Assembly (NCBI GenBank): GCA_018266215.1
Contig: JAFEAV010000013.1
Coordinates: 1 to 64,000, forward strand
Reading direction: 5' to 3'
DNA length: 64,000 nucleotides
Source of the DNA: Cyanobacteria bacterium SZAS LIN-3
GTDB taxonomy: Bacteria; Cyanobacteriota; Vampirovibrionia; Obscuribacterales; Obscuribacteraceae
Part shown: one piece after another, positions 27,889 to 37,500 of the stretch
How positions within the stretch are numbered: the stretch's first letter is position 1
Layout: each line of letters begins with the position of its first letter
The notes under the pieces: generated by a model
Databases searched by the model: none
What the model was told of the DNA's origin: nothing
What the model saw: the letters and a program-made list of their open reading frames with translations, nothing else
Position numbers and translations under genes: made by a program

Positions 27889-28287
27889 ATGACCAGCGTA
27901 ATTCAGTACTACGGAACCGGCAGAAGAAAGACAGCCACAGCTCGCGTCCGTCTTATTCCCGGCACCGGTCAAGTGACCATCAACGGCCGCACCATGGAAG
28001 ACTATGTCGGTGGTCGCGATGGTCTGGCCAAAGAAGTCTTCGTTGCATTCCAGGCCGCTGACGCCATGGGTCGTTTCGACACCCTGGTATCGGTCAGAGG
28101 TGGTGGCATCGCCGGCCAGGTCGGAGCAATCCGCCACGGCATCGCCCGCGCCCTCTCCGAAGCCGCTCCCCAGAATCGCTCGATTCTGCGTGGTGAAGGC
28201 TTCCTTACCCGCGACCCCCGCGTCAAAGAACGTAAGAAATATGGTCGCAAGAGAGCCCGTAAACGCTTCCAGTTCTCCAAGCGCTAG
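27889..28287 (+). CDS. rpsI: 30S ribosomal protein S9
   Basis: 132 residues. The C-terminal tail KRARKRFQFSKR contacts P-site tRNA, and QYYGTGRRKTATARVRL and GGGIAGQVGAIRHGIARAL are diagnostic. Last gene of the 34-gene operon. The rpmE gene that follows it in many cyanobacteria is not here. Confidence 0.98.
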   Translation: MTSVIQYYGTGRRKTATARVRLIPGTGQVTINGRTMEDYVGGRDGLAKEVFVAFQAADAMGRFDTLVSVRGGGIAGQVGAIRHGIARALSEAAPQNRSILRGEGFLTRDPRVKERKKYGRKRARKRFQFSKR

Positions 28288-28336
28288 AGCTCTTGCTCTG
28301 GTCGACGAGACCAGACGAGACCGAATCGACATTACA

Positions 28337-28365
28337 AAAAGGTCCACCTTCAAGGTGGACCTTTT
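28337..28365. terminator. Bidirectional terminator of ribosomal operon and convergent gene
   Basis: Perfect 12-bp stem AAAAGGTCCACC (28337-28348) with GGTGGACCTTTT (28354-28365) and a 5-nt loop TTCAA. T runs occur on both strands, so it serves rpsI and the leftward gene that ends at 28414. Confidence 0.9.
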
Positions 28366-28413
28366 GCTATGGCTACGCCAGCCAGAAACTCAATTGCCCC
28401 GGGGGGCTTGAGC

Positions 28414-28890
28414 CTAATTTCCTGTAGATACAGGTGTCGAAATCGAAGCCGCGCTTTTGCCCGGAGCATCGCCGGCGGTGCCGGTGGCGCCGCTTGCGGC
28501 AGCGGCGGAATCAGGGCTGGAGCTGGGTGCAGCCGAGATGTCTTTACTCGTGCCTTCGGCCACACTCATATCGACAATATTGCTCTCTACGATGGCGTCC
28601 TTTGTCGGGATGATGCCCTTGGCCCGGAACTTGTTCTGGAATTTGATCAGGGCTACAAAAGCCGACAGGGCAATCAAAACCGTAGCGCCGATAAATCCCC
28701 AGCCGGCCGGCTCTTCGTAATAAACCATGAAGGCCCCCGCGGCAAAAACGCAGGTGGCGAGGAAGAGCGAAAGAGGAATATAGAGCGACATGGCCGCCTG
28801 CCAGAATTCGGCTTTCTCAGCCGCTTCCAGCGCCTTGCGGGCGGCTAGAATCTCTTCCGGGGTCTTCTTTTTCTTTTCTGTGGTGCTCAT
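28414..28890 (-). CDS. Two-TM membrane protein of unknown function
   Basis: 158 residues. A charged N-terminal helix (TPEEILAARKALEAAEKAEFW) could form a short coiled coil. Two hydrophobic segments lie at about 34-54 and 65-82, and a low-complexity Ala/Ser/Gly tail follows (about 115-158). I recognise no family. Convergent with rpsI and divergent from the zinc-ribbon gene at 29067. Confidence 0.6.
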   Translation of the reverse strand: MSTTEKKKKTPEEILAARKALEAAEKAEFWQAAMSLYIPLSLFLATCVFAAGAFMVYYEEPAGWGFIGATVLIALSAFVALIKFQNKFRAKGIIPTKDAIVESNIVDMSVAEGTSKDISAAPSSSPDSAAAASGATGTAGDAPGKSAASISTPVSTGN

Positions 28891-29066
28891 GGACTTAACT
28901 TCCGTGGGGCTGCTTTTTTGCCGATTCTATATCTTAGCATCTGGTCAAAACTTGAGTCCTCAATCCTTTTAAGGTACTTTCGCGGCCGTGGCCGACGGCA
29001 TTTCCGGCCTTGACCTGGGCCCATCTTCCCGCCTATATTCATTACCGGATGCTAAACTGAGAACCC

Positions 29067-29765
29067 ATGCCCAGACTAAAATCAGAATCAGCGTTATCTT
29101 GCCCCAGTTGCCGTCTTCCGGTTGAAGAGCATCTGGATTTTTGCCATAACTGCGGTGAAACCATCCACAGTTACCCGCGCGGACGCACCCCGGATAAGTC
29201 GCTGCTGGCGAAGCGTTCGCCAGTGCCGTCTCTGGTGGTCGGTGCGGCGGTGCTCTTGTCTCTGGCGGTGGCCTTGATTATGGGCGTGACAATATACGAT
29301 TTTGTGCACCAGTACGGCGTGCCCGGCGGTGACGATGTCTGTCAGCGCTCAAGCGTTTATATCGCCGCTGGTCAGGAAGACCGGGCTATTAATTTGCTCG
29401 AGGAAAGCTTGAAGATAAAAGGGTCCGATAAGCGTGCGGCGGAGTGGCAGGCCCTGCTCGATCAGGCCCTCTATAATCGCGGCAAGAAGCTGGCCCAGGA
29501 AGGCAAGTTTCGCGATGCGGTCACGGCCTTTTCTCGGATATCCGCGGCCTTTGCCGCCCATGATGAAGTGGAAAAGCTGATTGTCGAATACACCGATAAA
29601 GGCATTCCCGCCGTCTTCGGCAAGGGCGAGGAAGACGTGCTGGAGAAAGAGAAGAAGGGGCTCTCTCGACTGGAGAAAGCCGTTATGACGGCGGTACCGG
29701 GTGGCAAGGGACGTATTGAGCCTATGCATGCCATCCCCATAACCCCCGTAACTTCTCCCAAATAG
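29067..29765 (+). CDS. Zinc-ribbon, single-TM protein with TPR-like region
   Basis: 232 residues. An N-terminal zinc ribbon (Cys12-x2-Cys15, Cys26-x2-Cys29 followed by Gly), a transmembrane helix at about 54-76, then a helical part that reads like two TPR units (AGQEDRAINLLEESLKIKG, AQEGKFRDAVTAFSRI). Probably anchored with the zinc ribbon inside and the repeats outside. Ten base pairs separate it from the TMTC-like gene, so the two probably work together. No specific function can be named. Confidence 0.7.
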   Translation: MPRLKSESALSCPSCRLPVEEHLDFCHNCGETIHSYPRGRTPDKSLLAKRSPVPSLVVGAAVLLSLAVALIMGVTIYDFVHQYGVPGGDDVCQRSSVYIAAGQEDRAINLLEESLKIKGSDKRAAEWQALLDQALYNRGKKLAQEGKFRDAVTAFSRISAAFAAHDEVEKLIVEYTDKGIPAVFGKGEEDVLEKEKKGLSRLEKAVMTAVPGGKGRIEPMHAIPITPVTSPK

Positions 29766-29775
29766 TTGCTCGCAG

Positions 29776-32118
29776 ATGAATCAGACCAAGTCTACGTCAG
29801 TTGATAATTCCGGCAATGACCTGGTTACGCGTTTTCGACCGTACATAATGGCACTGTCTCTGGTGCTCATATCTTTTGCCGCCCATATGATTTCCTTCTG
29901 GAACGGCTTTGTCTTAAACGACCATTTCAACATCCCCCGGTTTCGGGACATACTCAAGGAAGACTGGCCCAAGTACTGGAGTGAGCTGGTTAACCAGGCC
30001 GTGATTCAGCCTTATGCCGAACCTTTTCTCCGGGCCAGCCTGGCCATAGATTTTCAGTCGGCCGTACTGGCCCCCGCCCTCTATCACGCCACCAATGTGC
30101 TGCTGCACATTGCCGCCGTGCTCTCGCTCTTCTTTTTGCTCATGCGCCTGGGCAAGCACTTCGACAGGGCCATGCCTGCCACCAGGGATAGCGGCACGGC
30201 GGTTTTGCCTTTTGTGGCCTGCGCCTTATTTGCCTGCCATCCCGTTACCTCCGATACCGTGGCCTATATCAGCGGCCGCTCGGCCATGCTCACTGTGCTT
30301 TTCTATACAGTGGCTCTGCACTGTTTCCTCACCGGTTTCCTGGGACAGTCGGTGCGCGCCGGTTTGCTCGGTTATCTTGGCTGCTATTTGTCGATTGTGC
30401 TGTCGCTTTTCTCTTCCTGCCAGGCCATAACCATCCCCGAGACAATGATCGTCATCGGGCTTTTGATTAAACCGGCGGCGGAGAAAACAAAGGACTGGAT
30501 TTACGAGCGACTGTTTGAATTCGGGGCGGCGTGCTTTCTCGTGCTGGTGCTGCCGCTTACCTTCCTCCTGCCCCAGACCATGCTCACCATGCCGGTCGGC
30601 AATGGCCTGGGTATGCCGCTTCTTGCACCGACAGCTTATTACGCAACCCAGCTGAAAGCGCTTTTGACTTATTACTTACGGGTCTTTTTTGTGCCCGTAC
30701 CCCTGAGTATTTTTCCACCCTTCTGTCTGGCCGATTCTCTGGCCGATCCGCTTGCCCTGGGCGGTCTGGCCGTGGTCCTCGGTACTGTCTACCTGCTTTT
30801 TCACTATGCCAGAAACAAAGACCCCTATTGTTTTTTAGGTTTGTGGTTGTTTCTCATAGGCCTTCTACCCCAGTCGCTTGTCGTTACCAATGAATATGTC
30901 TCGGGGCCGCGGTTTTATCTCTCCTGTTTCGGGCTCTGCCTTTTTGTGGCGCGTCTTTTCACCAGAGCCGTCGCCTCTAAGCTCAATCTTGCCACCGACA
31001 CCACGGGCGAGCGCAAACTGGCCTTTGAGCCGGCTTTCGTCGTGCCCCTTTCCCTGGTTTGTTTGCTTCTGATTGGTCTGAGCAATTATCGTGACCGTGG
31101 TTTTGCCACCGACAGTGCCGTTTTGCGTGGGGCCCTGCGATCGGGGGCGATCGATAAAAATCTGGACCGGGGTGGTCATATCCGGGCCCTGCTCAGTTTG
31201 ATGCTTATCCTCGACGGTGGGCCAAACATCGACAAAGGGGAGATAGAGGCAAAACGCGCCCTCGATATCAACCGCGAGCTGCCCCTGGCTTATCTGGCTC
31301 TGGCCAGGCACGCTTCTTACCGAGAGGATTTTGACGGGGCTAAATACTACGCCGAAAAAACTCTGGAACTGGCCAAAAAACAAAATCTGTCCAATGGCAT
31401 CATCGGACTGGCCGACGGTACCCTGCTTATCGCCATGACGCATTTGAATCTTTACAGTGATCCGCAAAAATTGAAGGACATGGCGAGGGCGGCGCTGGAA
31501 GTCGAGCCTACCAACAACAAACTTTATCTTGCCCTGGCCCAGGTCTATCTGTCTGAGCACAAGCCGGAATCAGGACTCTTTGCCGTGAAGTATCTCGGTC
31601 ATGCCCGGCGCCTCGACGCGAATGACCTGAGCAATGAAGCACCGCTGGCGGAGGCACTGCTGGTCACGGGCAATCCTAATAATTTCGAAGCCGCTTACAA
31701 GCATGCCATGCTGCTGCACAAGATCTCCCCCACCAACGGCAGTTATCGACTGCTGGCCCGGGCCGCTCTGGAGACCGGTCGCATACGCAAGGGCCTGGAT
31801 GTGATGGATGAATTGTTCGTGCGCTCGCACGGCAACCTGGATCCAGAATCACTCTATATTCTTTCGGCCCTCTGTCGGCGCGCGGGTAACGTCAACAATG
31901 CTCAACTGCGGGCAGATCAATATCTGGCCAGGGCCAAGCGCTACGACCCGGATATCGAGAAGAAAGTGAAACTCTGGCTGCGCATAGAGCCGCTCACACC
32001 AATAGAAGAAGAGCGTGAGCGGGCCGCTGAAGGCGGCAAGCCGATTGTTGAAAAACATCCGCCCAGGGTGCTGGAAGAAGCGCCGCAAACTCAAGACGAG
32101 CCCGCTAAAAAGCCTTAA
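29776..32118 (+). CDS. TMTC-like GT-C membrane glycosyltransferase with C-terminal TPR domain
   Basis: 780 residues. About ten transmembrane helices fill residues 20-450, and TPR repeats fill about 470-720. The motifs HPVTSDTVAYISGRSA, YYLRVFFVPVPLSI (the DUF1736-like part) and NEYVSGPRFYLSCFG match the layout of TMTC-type O-mannosyltransferases and their bacterial relatives, which use polyprenyl-phosphate sugars. Probably glycosylates exported proteins or envelope polymer; donor and acceptor cannot be told from sequence. An Asp in the first loop (VLNDHFNIPRF) may be catalytic, as in other GT-C enzymes. The C-terminus is Pro/Glu/Lys-rich. Confidence 0.8.
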   Translation: MNQTKSTSVDNSGNDLVTRFRPYIMALSLVLISFAAHMISFWNGFVLNDHFNIPRFRDILKEDWPKYWSELVNQAVIQPYAEPFLRASLAIDFQSAVLAPALYHATNVLLHIAAVLSLFFLLMRLGKHFDRAMPATRDSGTAVLPFVACALFACHPVTSDTVAYISGRSAMLTVLFYTVALHCFLTGFLGQSVRAGLLGYLGCYLSIVLSLFSSCQAITIPETMIVIGLLIKPAAEKTKDWIYERLFEFGAACFLVLVLPLTFLLPQTMLTMPVGNGLGMPLLAPTAYYATQLKALLTYYLRVFFVPVPLSIFPPFCLADSLADPLALGGLAVVLGTVYLLFHYARNKDPYCFLGLWLFLIGLLPQSLVVTNEYVSGPRFYLSCFGLCLFVARLFTRAVASKLNLATDTTGERKLAFEPAFVVPLSLVCLLLIGLSNYRDRGFATDSAVLRGALRSGAIDKNLDRGGHIRALLSLMLILDGGPNIDKGEIEAKRALDINRELPLAYLALARHASYREDFDGAKYYAEKTLELAKKQNLSNGIIGLADGTLLIAMTHLNLYSDPQKLKDMARAALEVEPTNNKLYLALAQVYLSEHKPESGLFAVKYLGHARRLDANDLSNEAPLAEALLVTGNPNNFEAAYKHAMLLHKISPTNGSYRLLARAALETGRIRKGLDVMDELFVRSHGNLDPESLYILSALCRRAGNVNNAQLRADQYLARAKRYDPDIEKKVKLWLRIEPLTPIEEERERAAEGGKPIVEKHPPRVLEEAPQTQDEPAKKP

Positions 32119-32156
32119 CCTTATTCTCGGCCGGAGACTTTGAAGCAGGCTGCGAA

Positions 32157-34295
32157 TCAGGCTCTGACAGCCGTCGAAATCGCTGTCTTCAGGTCGTTTA
32201 GATCAGTAATTGGTTTGGCGCAGGTGAAGTTTTTGCAGATATAAACCGTCGCCTTGCCGTCGACCGCTTTGCGTTCGGTGACAAGTGGACTTATCTTTGC
32301 CAGTCTTTCGTCGCCTTCCCGGGCGACAAGAATGACCCGGTTCGGTTGATAGGATCGGTGCAGGCAGAAGAGCATTTCCTTGGCTCCCTCTTCCTCTTCT
32401 TTGCTCAGATTGGCCGGCAGTACGAAGGCAATTTCCTGGCCTTCGGCCAGATAAAAGTCCAGGGCGTTGAGAATGCCGGCAAATTGATTGGGCATGCGGC
32501 TCAGGTGTTCACCATAAAGATTGAAGACCTCGATTGCTTTTTGTCTCAGGCTGTCGTCGCCGGTCAGGGCTGAGAGTTTGAGCAGGCCGCCCAGGGCAAC
32601 CGAAGTACCCGAGGGCACCGAGCCGTCCAGGTGACTGCGCGGTCGCACGATCAATTCTTCGTGGTCGCTGGCGGTGAAGAAGAAGCCTCCTTCTCTTGCA
32701 TCACTGAAATATTCGATCATGGTCGAGGCCAGAGCCTTAGCCGTTTCCAGCCACTTGCTGTCGCCGTCGACTTCGGCCAGGGCAATCAGGGCGCTTACAA
32801 AATAGGCGTAGTCGTCGAGATAGCCGGGCAGTTTGGACTGTCCTTCCCCCTTGCTGTTTTTCCCCCAGACCCGCAGCAGTCTGCCGTTTACATAGAGTTT
32901 GTCCAGGATGAAATCGGCGGCGCGTCTGGCGGCATTGAGATATTCAACTCTGGTTGTGGCCTTGTAGCCGTCGATGAAGGCCGAGATCATCAGGCTGTTC
33001 CAGGAGGTCAGGACTTTTTCGTCGCGACCGGGATGGACTCGCTTTTCGCGCTCAGCCAGCAGTTTTGCCGACAGTTCATCTATCCTGGCCCAGTAGGCGT
33101 CGATTGATAGTTTGAATTTTTTCGCCGTGTCTTCGGGGGACTGACCAAGGTGGAAGATGGAATTGCCGTGTTCGAAATTGCCTGTATTGGTAACACCCAT
33201 GACCCGGTTGAAGAAGATGCCGTCTTCTTCCCCCAGCACCGCTATCACCTGTTCGGGAGTGTAGACGTAGTATTTGCCTTCCACTCCTTCGGAGTCGGCG
33301 TCCAGGGCGCTGTAAAACGCCCCTTCCTCGGTAGTCAATTCACGACTGACAAAGCGCAAAATGCCCTCGGCCACAATCAGCCAGTAGGTGCGCCCGGTAA
33401 GCAGGTATCCGTTGACATAGACATTGGCCAGCAGGGCATTGTCGTAGAGCATCTTTTCAAAGTGCGGCACCAGCCACTGCCGGTCCACCGAGTAGCGGGC
33501 GAAGCCTCCACCGATTTGATCATGGATGCCGCCATAGGCCATGCGGTTGAGGGTGGTTTCAATAAGCTCTTTACACTGAGTCACTCTCTGCCCGGTGAAG
33601 GGCGATCTGGAGCCGCTTTCACCGTGGGCCATGATGCGCTCGGCCAACTCCAGACTGAGTGTATGGGGAAATTTCGGCGCACCGCCGAAGCCACCAAAGG
33701 TGGAATCAAACTGACGCAGTAATGCCTCCATGGCAATGTCGATAATTTCGTAGTCGAGGGCCAGTTCTTTGGAAGCCGCTCCTTCGTCCTTGAGGCGCTC
33801 GAGCAGTTTCAGATGGGAGGCCATTTCTCTGGCGCTGTCCAGGACTTCTTCATTATTGCGCTGCCAGGCGGCGTAAACATTGGCCAGTACTTTTTTGAAG
33901 CCGGGGAGGCCGTGGCGATCTTCTTTAGGGAAGTATGTGCCGCCGAAAAATGGCCTGGCGTCCGGGGTTAAGAACACTGTCATGGGCCAGCCGCCGTGGC
34001 CGGTCATCAACTGCACGGCATTCATATAGATATCGTCGATGTCGGTGCGTTCTTCGCGGTCGACCTTGATGTTGACGAAATATTCGTTCATCAGGGCCGC
34101 GGTTTCTTCGTCTTCAAAAGATTCGTGGGCCATGACATGACACCAGTGGCAGGCCGAATAGCCTACCGAGAGCAAGATCGGCCGATTTTCGGTGCGGGCG
34201 CGGTTGAGCGCTTCCTCACCCCAGGGGTACCAGTCCACCGGGTTGTCGGCGTGTTGTTTGAGATAGGTACTGCTTTCCTGAGCCAGTCTGTTCAT
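32157..34295 (-). CDS. DUF255 / YyaL-type thioredoxin-fold protein
   Basis: 712 residues, the usual length. The N-terminal thioredoxin-like domain has CHWC (residues 49-52) in [20 protein letters not shown] and cis-Pro-like [11 protein letters not shown]. The rest is an (alpha/alpha)6-barrel resembling glycoside hydrolases or epimerases ([30 protein letters not shown]). The family includes human SPATA20; its biochemical role is not settled. Last gene of a leftward operon headed by thioredoxin reductase, which supports a thiol-redox function for CHWC (inference). Confidence 0.88.
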   Translation of the reverse strand: MNRLAQESSTYLKQHADNPVDWYPWGEEALNRARTENRPILLSVGYSACHWCHVMAHESFEDEETAALMNEYFVNIKVDREERTDIDDIYMNAVQLMTGHGGWPMTVFLTPDARPFFGGTYFPKEDRHGLPGFKKVLANVYAAWQRNNEEVLDSAREMASHLKLLERLKDEGAASKELALDYEIIDIAMEALLRQFDSTFGGFGGAPKFPHTLSLELAERIMAHGESGSRSPFTGQRVTQCKELIETTLNRMAYGGIHDQIGGGFARYSVDRQWLVPHFEKMLYDNALLANVYVNGYLLTGRTYWLIVAEGILRFVSRELTTEEGAFYSALDADSEGVEGKYYVYTPEQVIAVLGEEDGIFFNRVMGVTNTGNFEHGNSIFHLGQSPEDTAKKFKLSIDAYWARIDELSAKLLAEREKRVHPGRDEKVLTSWNSLMISAFIDGYKATTRVEYLNAARRAADFILDKLYVNGRLLRVWGKNSKGEGQSKLPGYLDDYAYFVSALIALAEVDGDSKWLETAKALASTMIEYFSDAREGGFFFTASDHEELIVRPRSHLDGSVPSGTSVALGGLLKLSALTGDDSLRQKAIEVFNLYGEHLSRMPNQFAGILNALDFYLAEGQEIAFVLPANLSKEEEEGAKEMLFCLHRSYQPNRVILVAREGDERLAKISPLVTERKAVDGKATVYICKNFTCAKPITDLNDLKTAISTAVRA

Positions 34296-34316
34296 GATTT
34301 CATACCTGTCTTGTGT

Positions 34317-35486
34317 CTATGCTTTCTGTTTTTCCGCCAGTATCCGACCATAGGCCTTTTCCGTACCTTCCACGGTCTTGCGCCAGTGTAGCTTGTCTGC
34401 CGTCTCTTTAGCCCGGGAGGCCAGTCGATTGTATAGTTCTGAATCAACTATCAAGCTCTGCATCAGGTCCGCCAGTTCGGTCGCATCCAGATGGTTGTGC
34501 AAAATCAGGGAGTCCTGGCCCTCATTCAAGACTTCGGAAACTCCGCATACTTTGCTGACGATAGGCACCAGTCCATACTGCATGCCCTCAATCGGGGCCA
34601 TGCCGAAAGGCTCTATCTTGGAAGGCAGGATTATGGCCTGACTGCGAGCAAAAACCGTGGGCATGTCCTTGCGGAAACCCAGGAACTGCACGCGGTCCGC
34701 CAGGCCAAGCAATTTCAAATTGAGGCGGGCTGTGGATTTGTCCTTCATGCCCGCAATCGACAGGGCAAAATTTTGTCCGCGCTTCTTCAAAATAGCGCAG
34801 GCCTTGAGCAGCGTATCGAGACCTTTTTTGCGAAAGCCCTTGCCCACAAACAAAAACTGGAAGGGGCGATTTTCTCTTTTGTCCGGTTGCGGATCGACTG
34901 CGGTCGCCTTGAGCTCGGCGCCGGGATGCACCACAGCATAGGGCGCGTTGGCCGGGATGGCAAAATTATTGTAGAAATCATCGTGCATCACTTCGCCTAC
35001 GAAGATGCGCATTCGTGCTTCGGAGGCCAGCTGCCGGTCGTAGCGGTGGCGGGTGCGGTAGGCCCGGGTGGCGGTCATTTTTGCCTGATTTAAAATTCTT
35101 TCCCAGGGATAGCCTACCTGGCAAAGGCGCATGGCTGTGTGATTGTGGAAGGTGACAACATCGACTGGCGAGACCGGGAAATGTTGTGAGTGCACAATAT
35201 CGAATGGACCTTCGCCGGCGGTAAGCTTTGCCAGCAGTTTTGAAGTCTGCTCAAAATAGTAATCGAGACGCTCTCCCTTGCCGGCTTTTCGCCCGGCGGC
35301 AGGGAAGAGATGCACCTGCAAATTTTCATGACTTAAATTGCTTTCGTCCCGCTCACAAATAACGCTGACTTTGTGGCCGTCCTGTAACAGACCCTCGATC
35401 AGCTTTAAGGCATAGAGCTCAAGGCCGCCACTGGGCGAGAAAAGGCGGAGCACCATGGCGATTTTGAGTTTTTGCTCGGCGGCCAC
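34317..35486 (-). CDS. Glycosyltransferase family 4
   Basis: 389 residues, GT-B fold. The N-terminal domain has SPSGGLELYALKLIEGL. The C-terminal nucleotide-sugar domain has FVGKGFRKKGLDTLLKACAIL and the E-x7-E region KIEPFGMAPIEGMQYGLVP. A retaining transferase of the WaaG/PimB kind, probably for cell-surface glycans. It starts 13 bp after the upstream gene and ends 21 bp before the DUF255 gene. Substrate unknown. Confidence 0.88.
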   Translation of the reverse strand: MAAEQKLKIAMVLRLFSPSGGLELYALKLIEGLLQDGHKVSVICERDESNLSHENLQVHLFPAAGRKAGKGERLDYYFEQTSKLLAKLTAGEGPFDIVHSQHFPVSPVDVVTFHNHTAMRLCQVGYPWERILNQAKMTATRAYRTRHRYDRQLASEARMRIFVGEVMHDDFYNNFAIPANAPYAVVHPGAELKATAVDPQPDKRENRPFQFLFVGKGFRKKGLDTLLKACAILKKRGQNFALSIAGMKDKSTARLNLKLLGLADRVQFLGFRKDMPTVFARSQAIILPSKIEPFGMAPIEGMQYGLVPIVSKVCGVSEVLNEGQDSLILHNHLDATELADLMQSLIVDSELYNRLASRAKETADKLHWRKTVEGTEKAYGRILAEKQKA

Positions 35487-35499
35487 TTAGATAATCGCC

Positions 35500-36243
35500 T
35501 CAGGTAATGCAGGCCAGGAGTCCGTCATAGAGATGCATGTTGGCGTCGAGAACGCCCTTCAGGCCGAAGAGTACGTCATCTTTGTACTCGGCCTTTTCTT
35601 CCAGAAAATAGAGGGCCAGGTTGACCGAATCTTCCAGATGCTCGCATTCGATTGTCACATGGTCGAACCATATGTGGTGCTCCAGGCCGAAGCTGAAAAA
35701 TGCCTGCTGCAGACTTTTGAATTCTTCCACCGCCATAAGCTCGGTGGCTGTAATCGCCCCGGCAGCCACCGCAGCGCGGCGCTTGATGCGCTTTTGTGCG
35801 GGCAGATCATTGAACTGACCCAGGGGATAATAAAAAGCGGTGACATCTTTGATGAATCGCTTGATGCCCGGCTGAATCGGATATTTGTCGTAGGTCTTTT
35901 GCGTCAGTCCTATTTGCCAGGCCAGGTCCTGCAACTGCAGCTGATGCCTGTCTTCTACTTTGCCGTTGCCGTATTCATTGCGGACATTTTCCAGTATGAA
36001 GCCCACCGCTTTTTCGGGCATGATCGTTGCCGCTTTTAAAAGCAGTCGGCGCAGGTGCGAGGCGTGTGCGTCATAGTTGCGCAGCAGCATGCCCGCCCGG
36101 TGCTGCTCCAGACCACCCTCTCTGCAGCTGTTCAAGCGGTCGAAAATTCCGTGCCTGGCCACCGGATGCGCCAGAACAAACTGACGTAGCATCCGATCCT
36201 GCAGATGAGTGATGCTTTCCGTTTCTATTTGTGCCGGGGTCAT
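35500..36243 (-). CDS. Haem-oxygenase-fold (TenA/PqqC-like) iron-containing redox-type protein
   Basis: 247 residues, all-helical. Segments such as HPVARHGIFDRLN, NVRNEYGNGKVEDRHQLQL and FGLEHHIWFDHVTIECEH carry Glu/His/Asp spaced as in haem-oxygenase-like diiron proteins (DUF3865-type or iron-containing redox enzymes). I assign only the fold with fair confidence; a diiron oxidase or oxygenase activity is inference. Its ATG directly abuts the trxB stop, so it is translationally linked to thioredoxin reductase. A DUF255 thioredoxin-fold gene lies in the same operon. Confidence 0.6.
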   Translation of the reverse strand: MTPAQIETESITHLQDRMLRQFVLAHPVARHGIFDRLNSCREGGLEQHRAGMLLRNYDAHASHLRRLLLKAATIMPEKAVGFILENVRNEYGNGKVEDRHQLQLQDLAWQIGLTQKTYDKYPIQPGIKRFIKDVTAFYYPLGQFNDLPAQKRIKRRAAVAAGAITATELMAVEEFKSLQQAFFSFGLEHHIWFDHVTIECEHLEDSVNLALYFLEEKAEYKDDVLFGLKGVLDANMHLYDGLLACIT

Positions 36244-37230
36244 CTAACTGGGGTTAGCAACCGGGCTAGCTAGGGTTTTTTTTTGGTCGTGGCCGTGGTT
36301 TTCAGCTTCTTCGTTTTCCAGAAGCCACTGGGCTTCCAGTGCTGCCATACAACCGGTGCCGGCGGCGGTGATTGCCTGACGATAGAGTTCGTCCTGCACG
36401 TCTCCGGCGGCGAACACACCTTTGACCGATGTCTTGACACCATCGGTGACGACATAGCCAGTCTCGGTCAGTTCAATTTGACCCTTGAAGAGTTCGGTAT
36501 TGGGCTGGTGGCCGATAGCGATGAAAACACCGTCAGCGGGCAGTTCCTGCACTTCATTGGTGATGATGTTGCGCAGTTTGATGGAAGTGACTTCGCCTTT
36601 TTCCACATCGTTGATGTCTTCGACAACCGAGTTGAGGATAAATTTGACCTTCTCATTTTGTTTGGCGCGATCGACCATGATGGCCGATGCGCGGAAGCCG
36701 TCCCGGCGGTGCACAACCGTGACCGAGCTGGCGAAACGAGTGAGGAAAGTGGCTTCTTCCAGGGCAGTGTCGCCACCGCCGACGACAAATACGGTTTTGT
36801 CGCGAAAGAAAAATCCGTCGCAGGTGGCGCAGGCGGAGACGCCGTGGCCCATCAGTTTGCTTTCCGATTCCAGGCCCAGCAGTTTGGCCGAGGCGCCGGT
36901 GCCGATAATAAGCGTGTCGGTGATGATTTCTTCAGCGGAGGTGCGAATGGTGAAAGGGCGCTTTGTCAGGTCGATGTATTCGGCATTGTCGTAAATGAAC
37001 TGCGTGCCGAAACGCTCGGCCTGCTTGTGCATTTCTTCCATCAGCTCAGGGCCGAGGATGCCATTGGGGAAACCGGGGAAATTTTCGACGTCGGAGGTGA
37101 TGGTCAGCTGACCGCCTGCTTGCAGGCCTTGAATCACCAGGGGCTCAAGGTTGGCGCGCGCGGCGTAAATAGCCGCTGTAAGACCGGCGGAGCCTGATCC
37201 CAGTATTGTAAGTTTCTTTCTAATCGCCAT
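36244..37230 (-). CDS. trxB: Thioredoxin-disulfide reductase
   Basis: 328 residues. An FAD/NADPH flavoenzyme that reduces thioredoxin. FAD-binding GSGSAGLTAAIYAARA (residues 11-26), redox site CATC (134-137), NADPH-binding GGGDTALEEA and HRRDGFRAS, and the second FAD motif GVFAAGDVQD are all present. A C-terminal tail of about 20 residues (HGHDQKKTL and onward) lies beyond the core. First gene of a four-gene leftward operon. The 270 bp upstream hold TACAAT-type -10 candidates and two CTTAAG palindromes, with no further gene. Confidence 0.96.
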   Translation of the reverse strand: MAIRKKLTILGSGSAGLTAAIYAARANLEPLVIQGLQAGGQLTITSDVENFPGFPNGILGPELMEEMHKQAERFGTQFIYDNAEYIDLTKRPFTIRTSAEEIITDTLIIGTGASAKLLGLESESKLMGHGVSACATCDGFFFRDKTVFVVGGGDTALEEATFLTRFASSVTVVHRRDGFRASAIMVDRAKQNEKVKFILNSVVEDINDVEKGEVTSIKLRNIITNEVQELPADGVFIAIGHQPNTELFKGQIELTETGYVVTDGVKTSVKGVFAAGDVQDELYRQAITAAGTGCMAALEAQWLLENEEAENHGHDQKKTLASPVANPS

Positions 37231-37500
37231 CGAGTACTTCCGTTTCTGGACACAAAGAGGTCCGAATCCTGACCACCCGGGTCGGGGGCAAGCAAAATTC
37301 CAAGACCCAAGGTCAAGACCTGTCCTGACACTAAACCTTAGATCTTAAATTGTATGTTCTTAAGTGCCTTATTTTCACGAGTTTCAATAATACTTAAGCG
37401 GAATTTTGCTCAGCTTTGAGACGTGAAAACGGGCTTCCCCAGGCTTTCGCTGTTGACAACCGTCGAGTTTGTCAGATTTATGCGCAAAAATCTCCCATTT

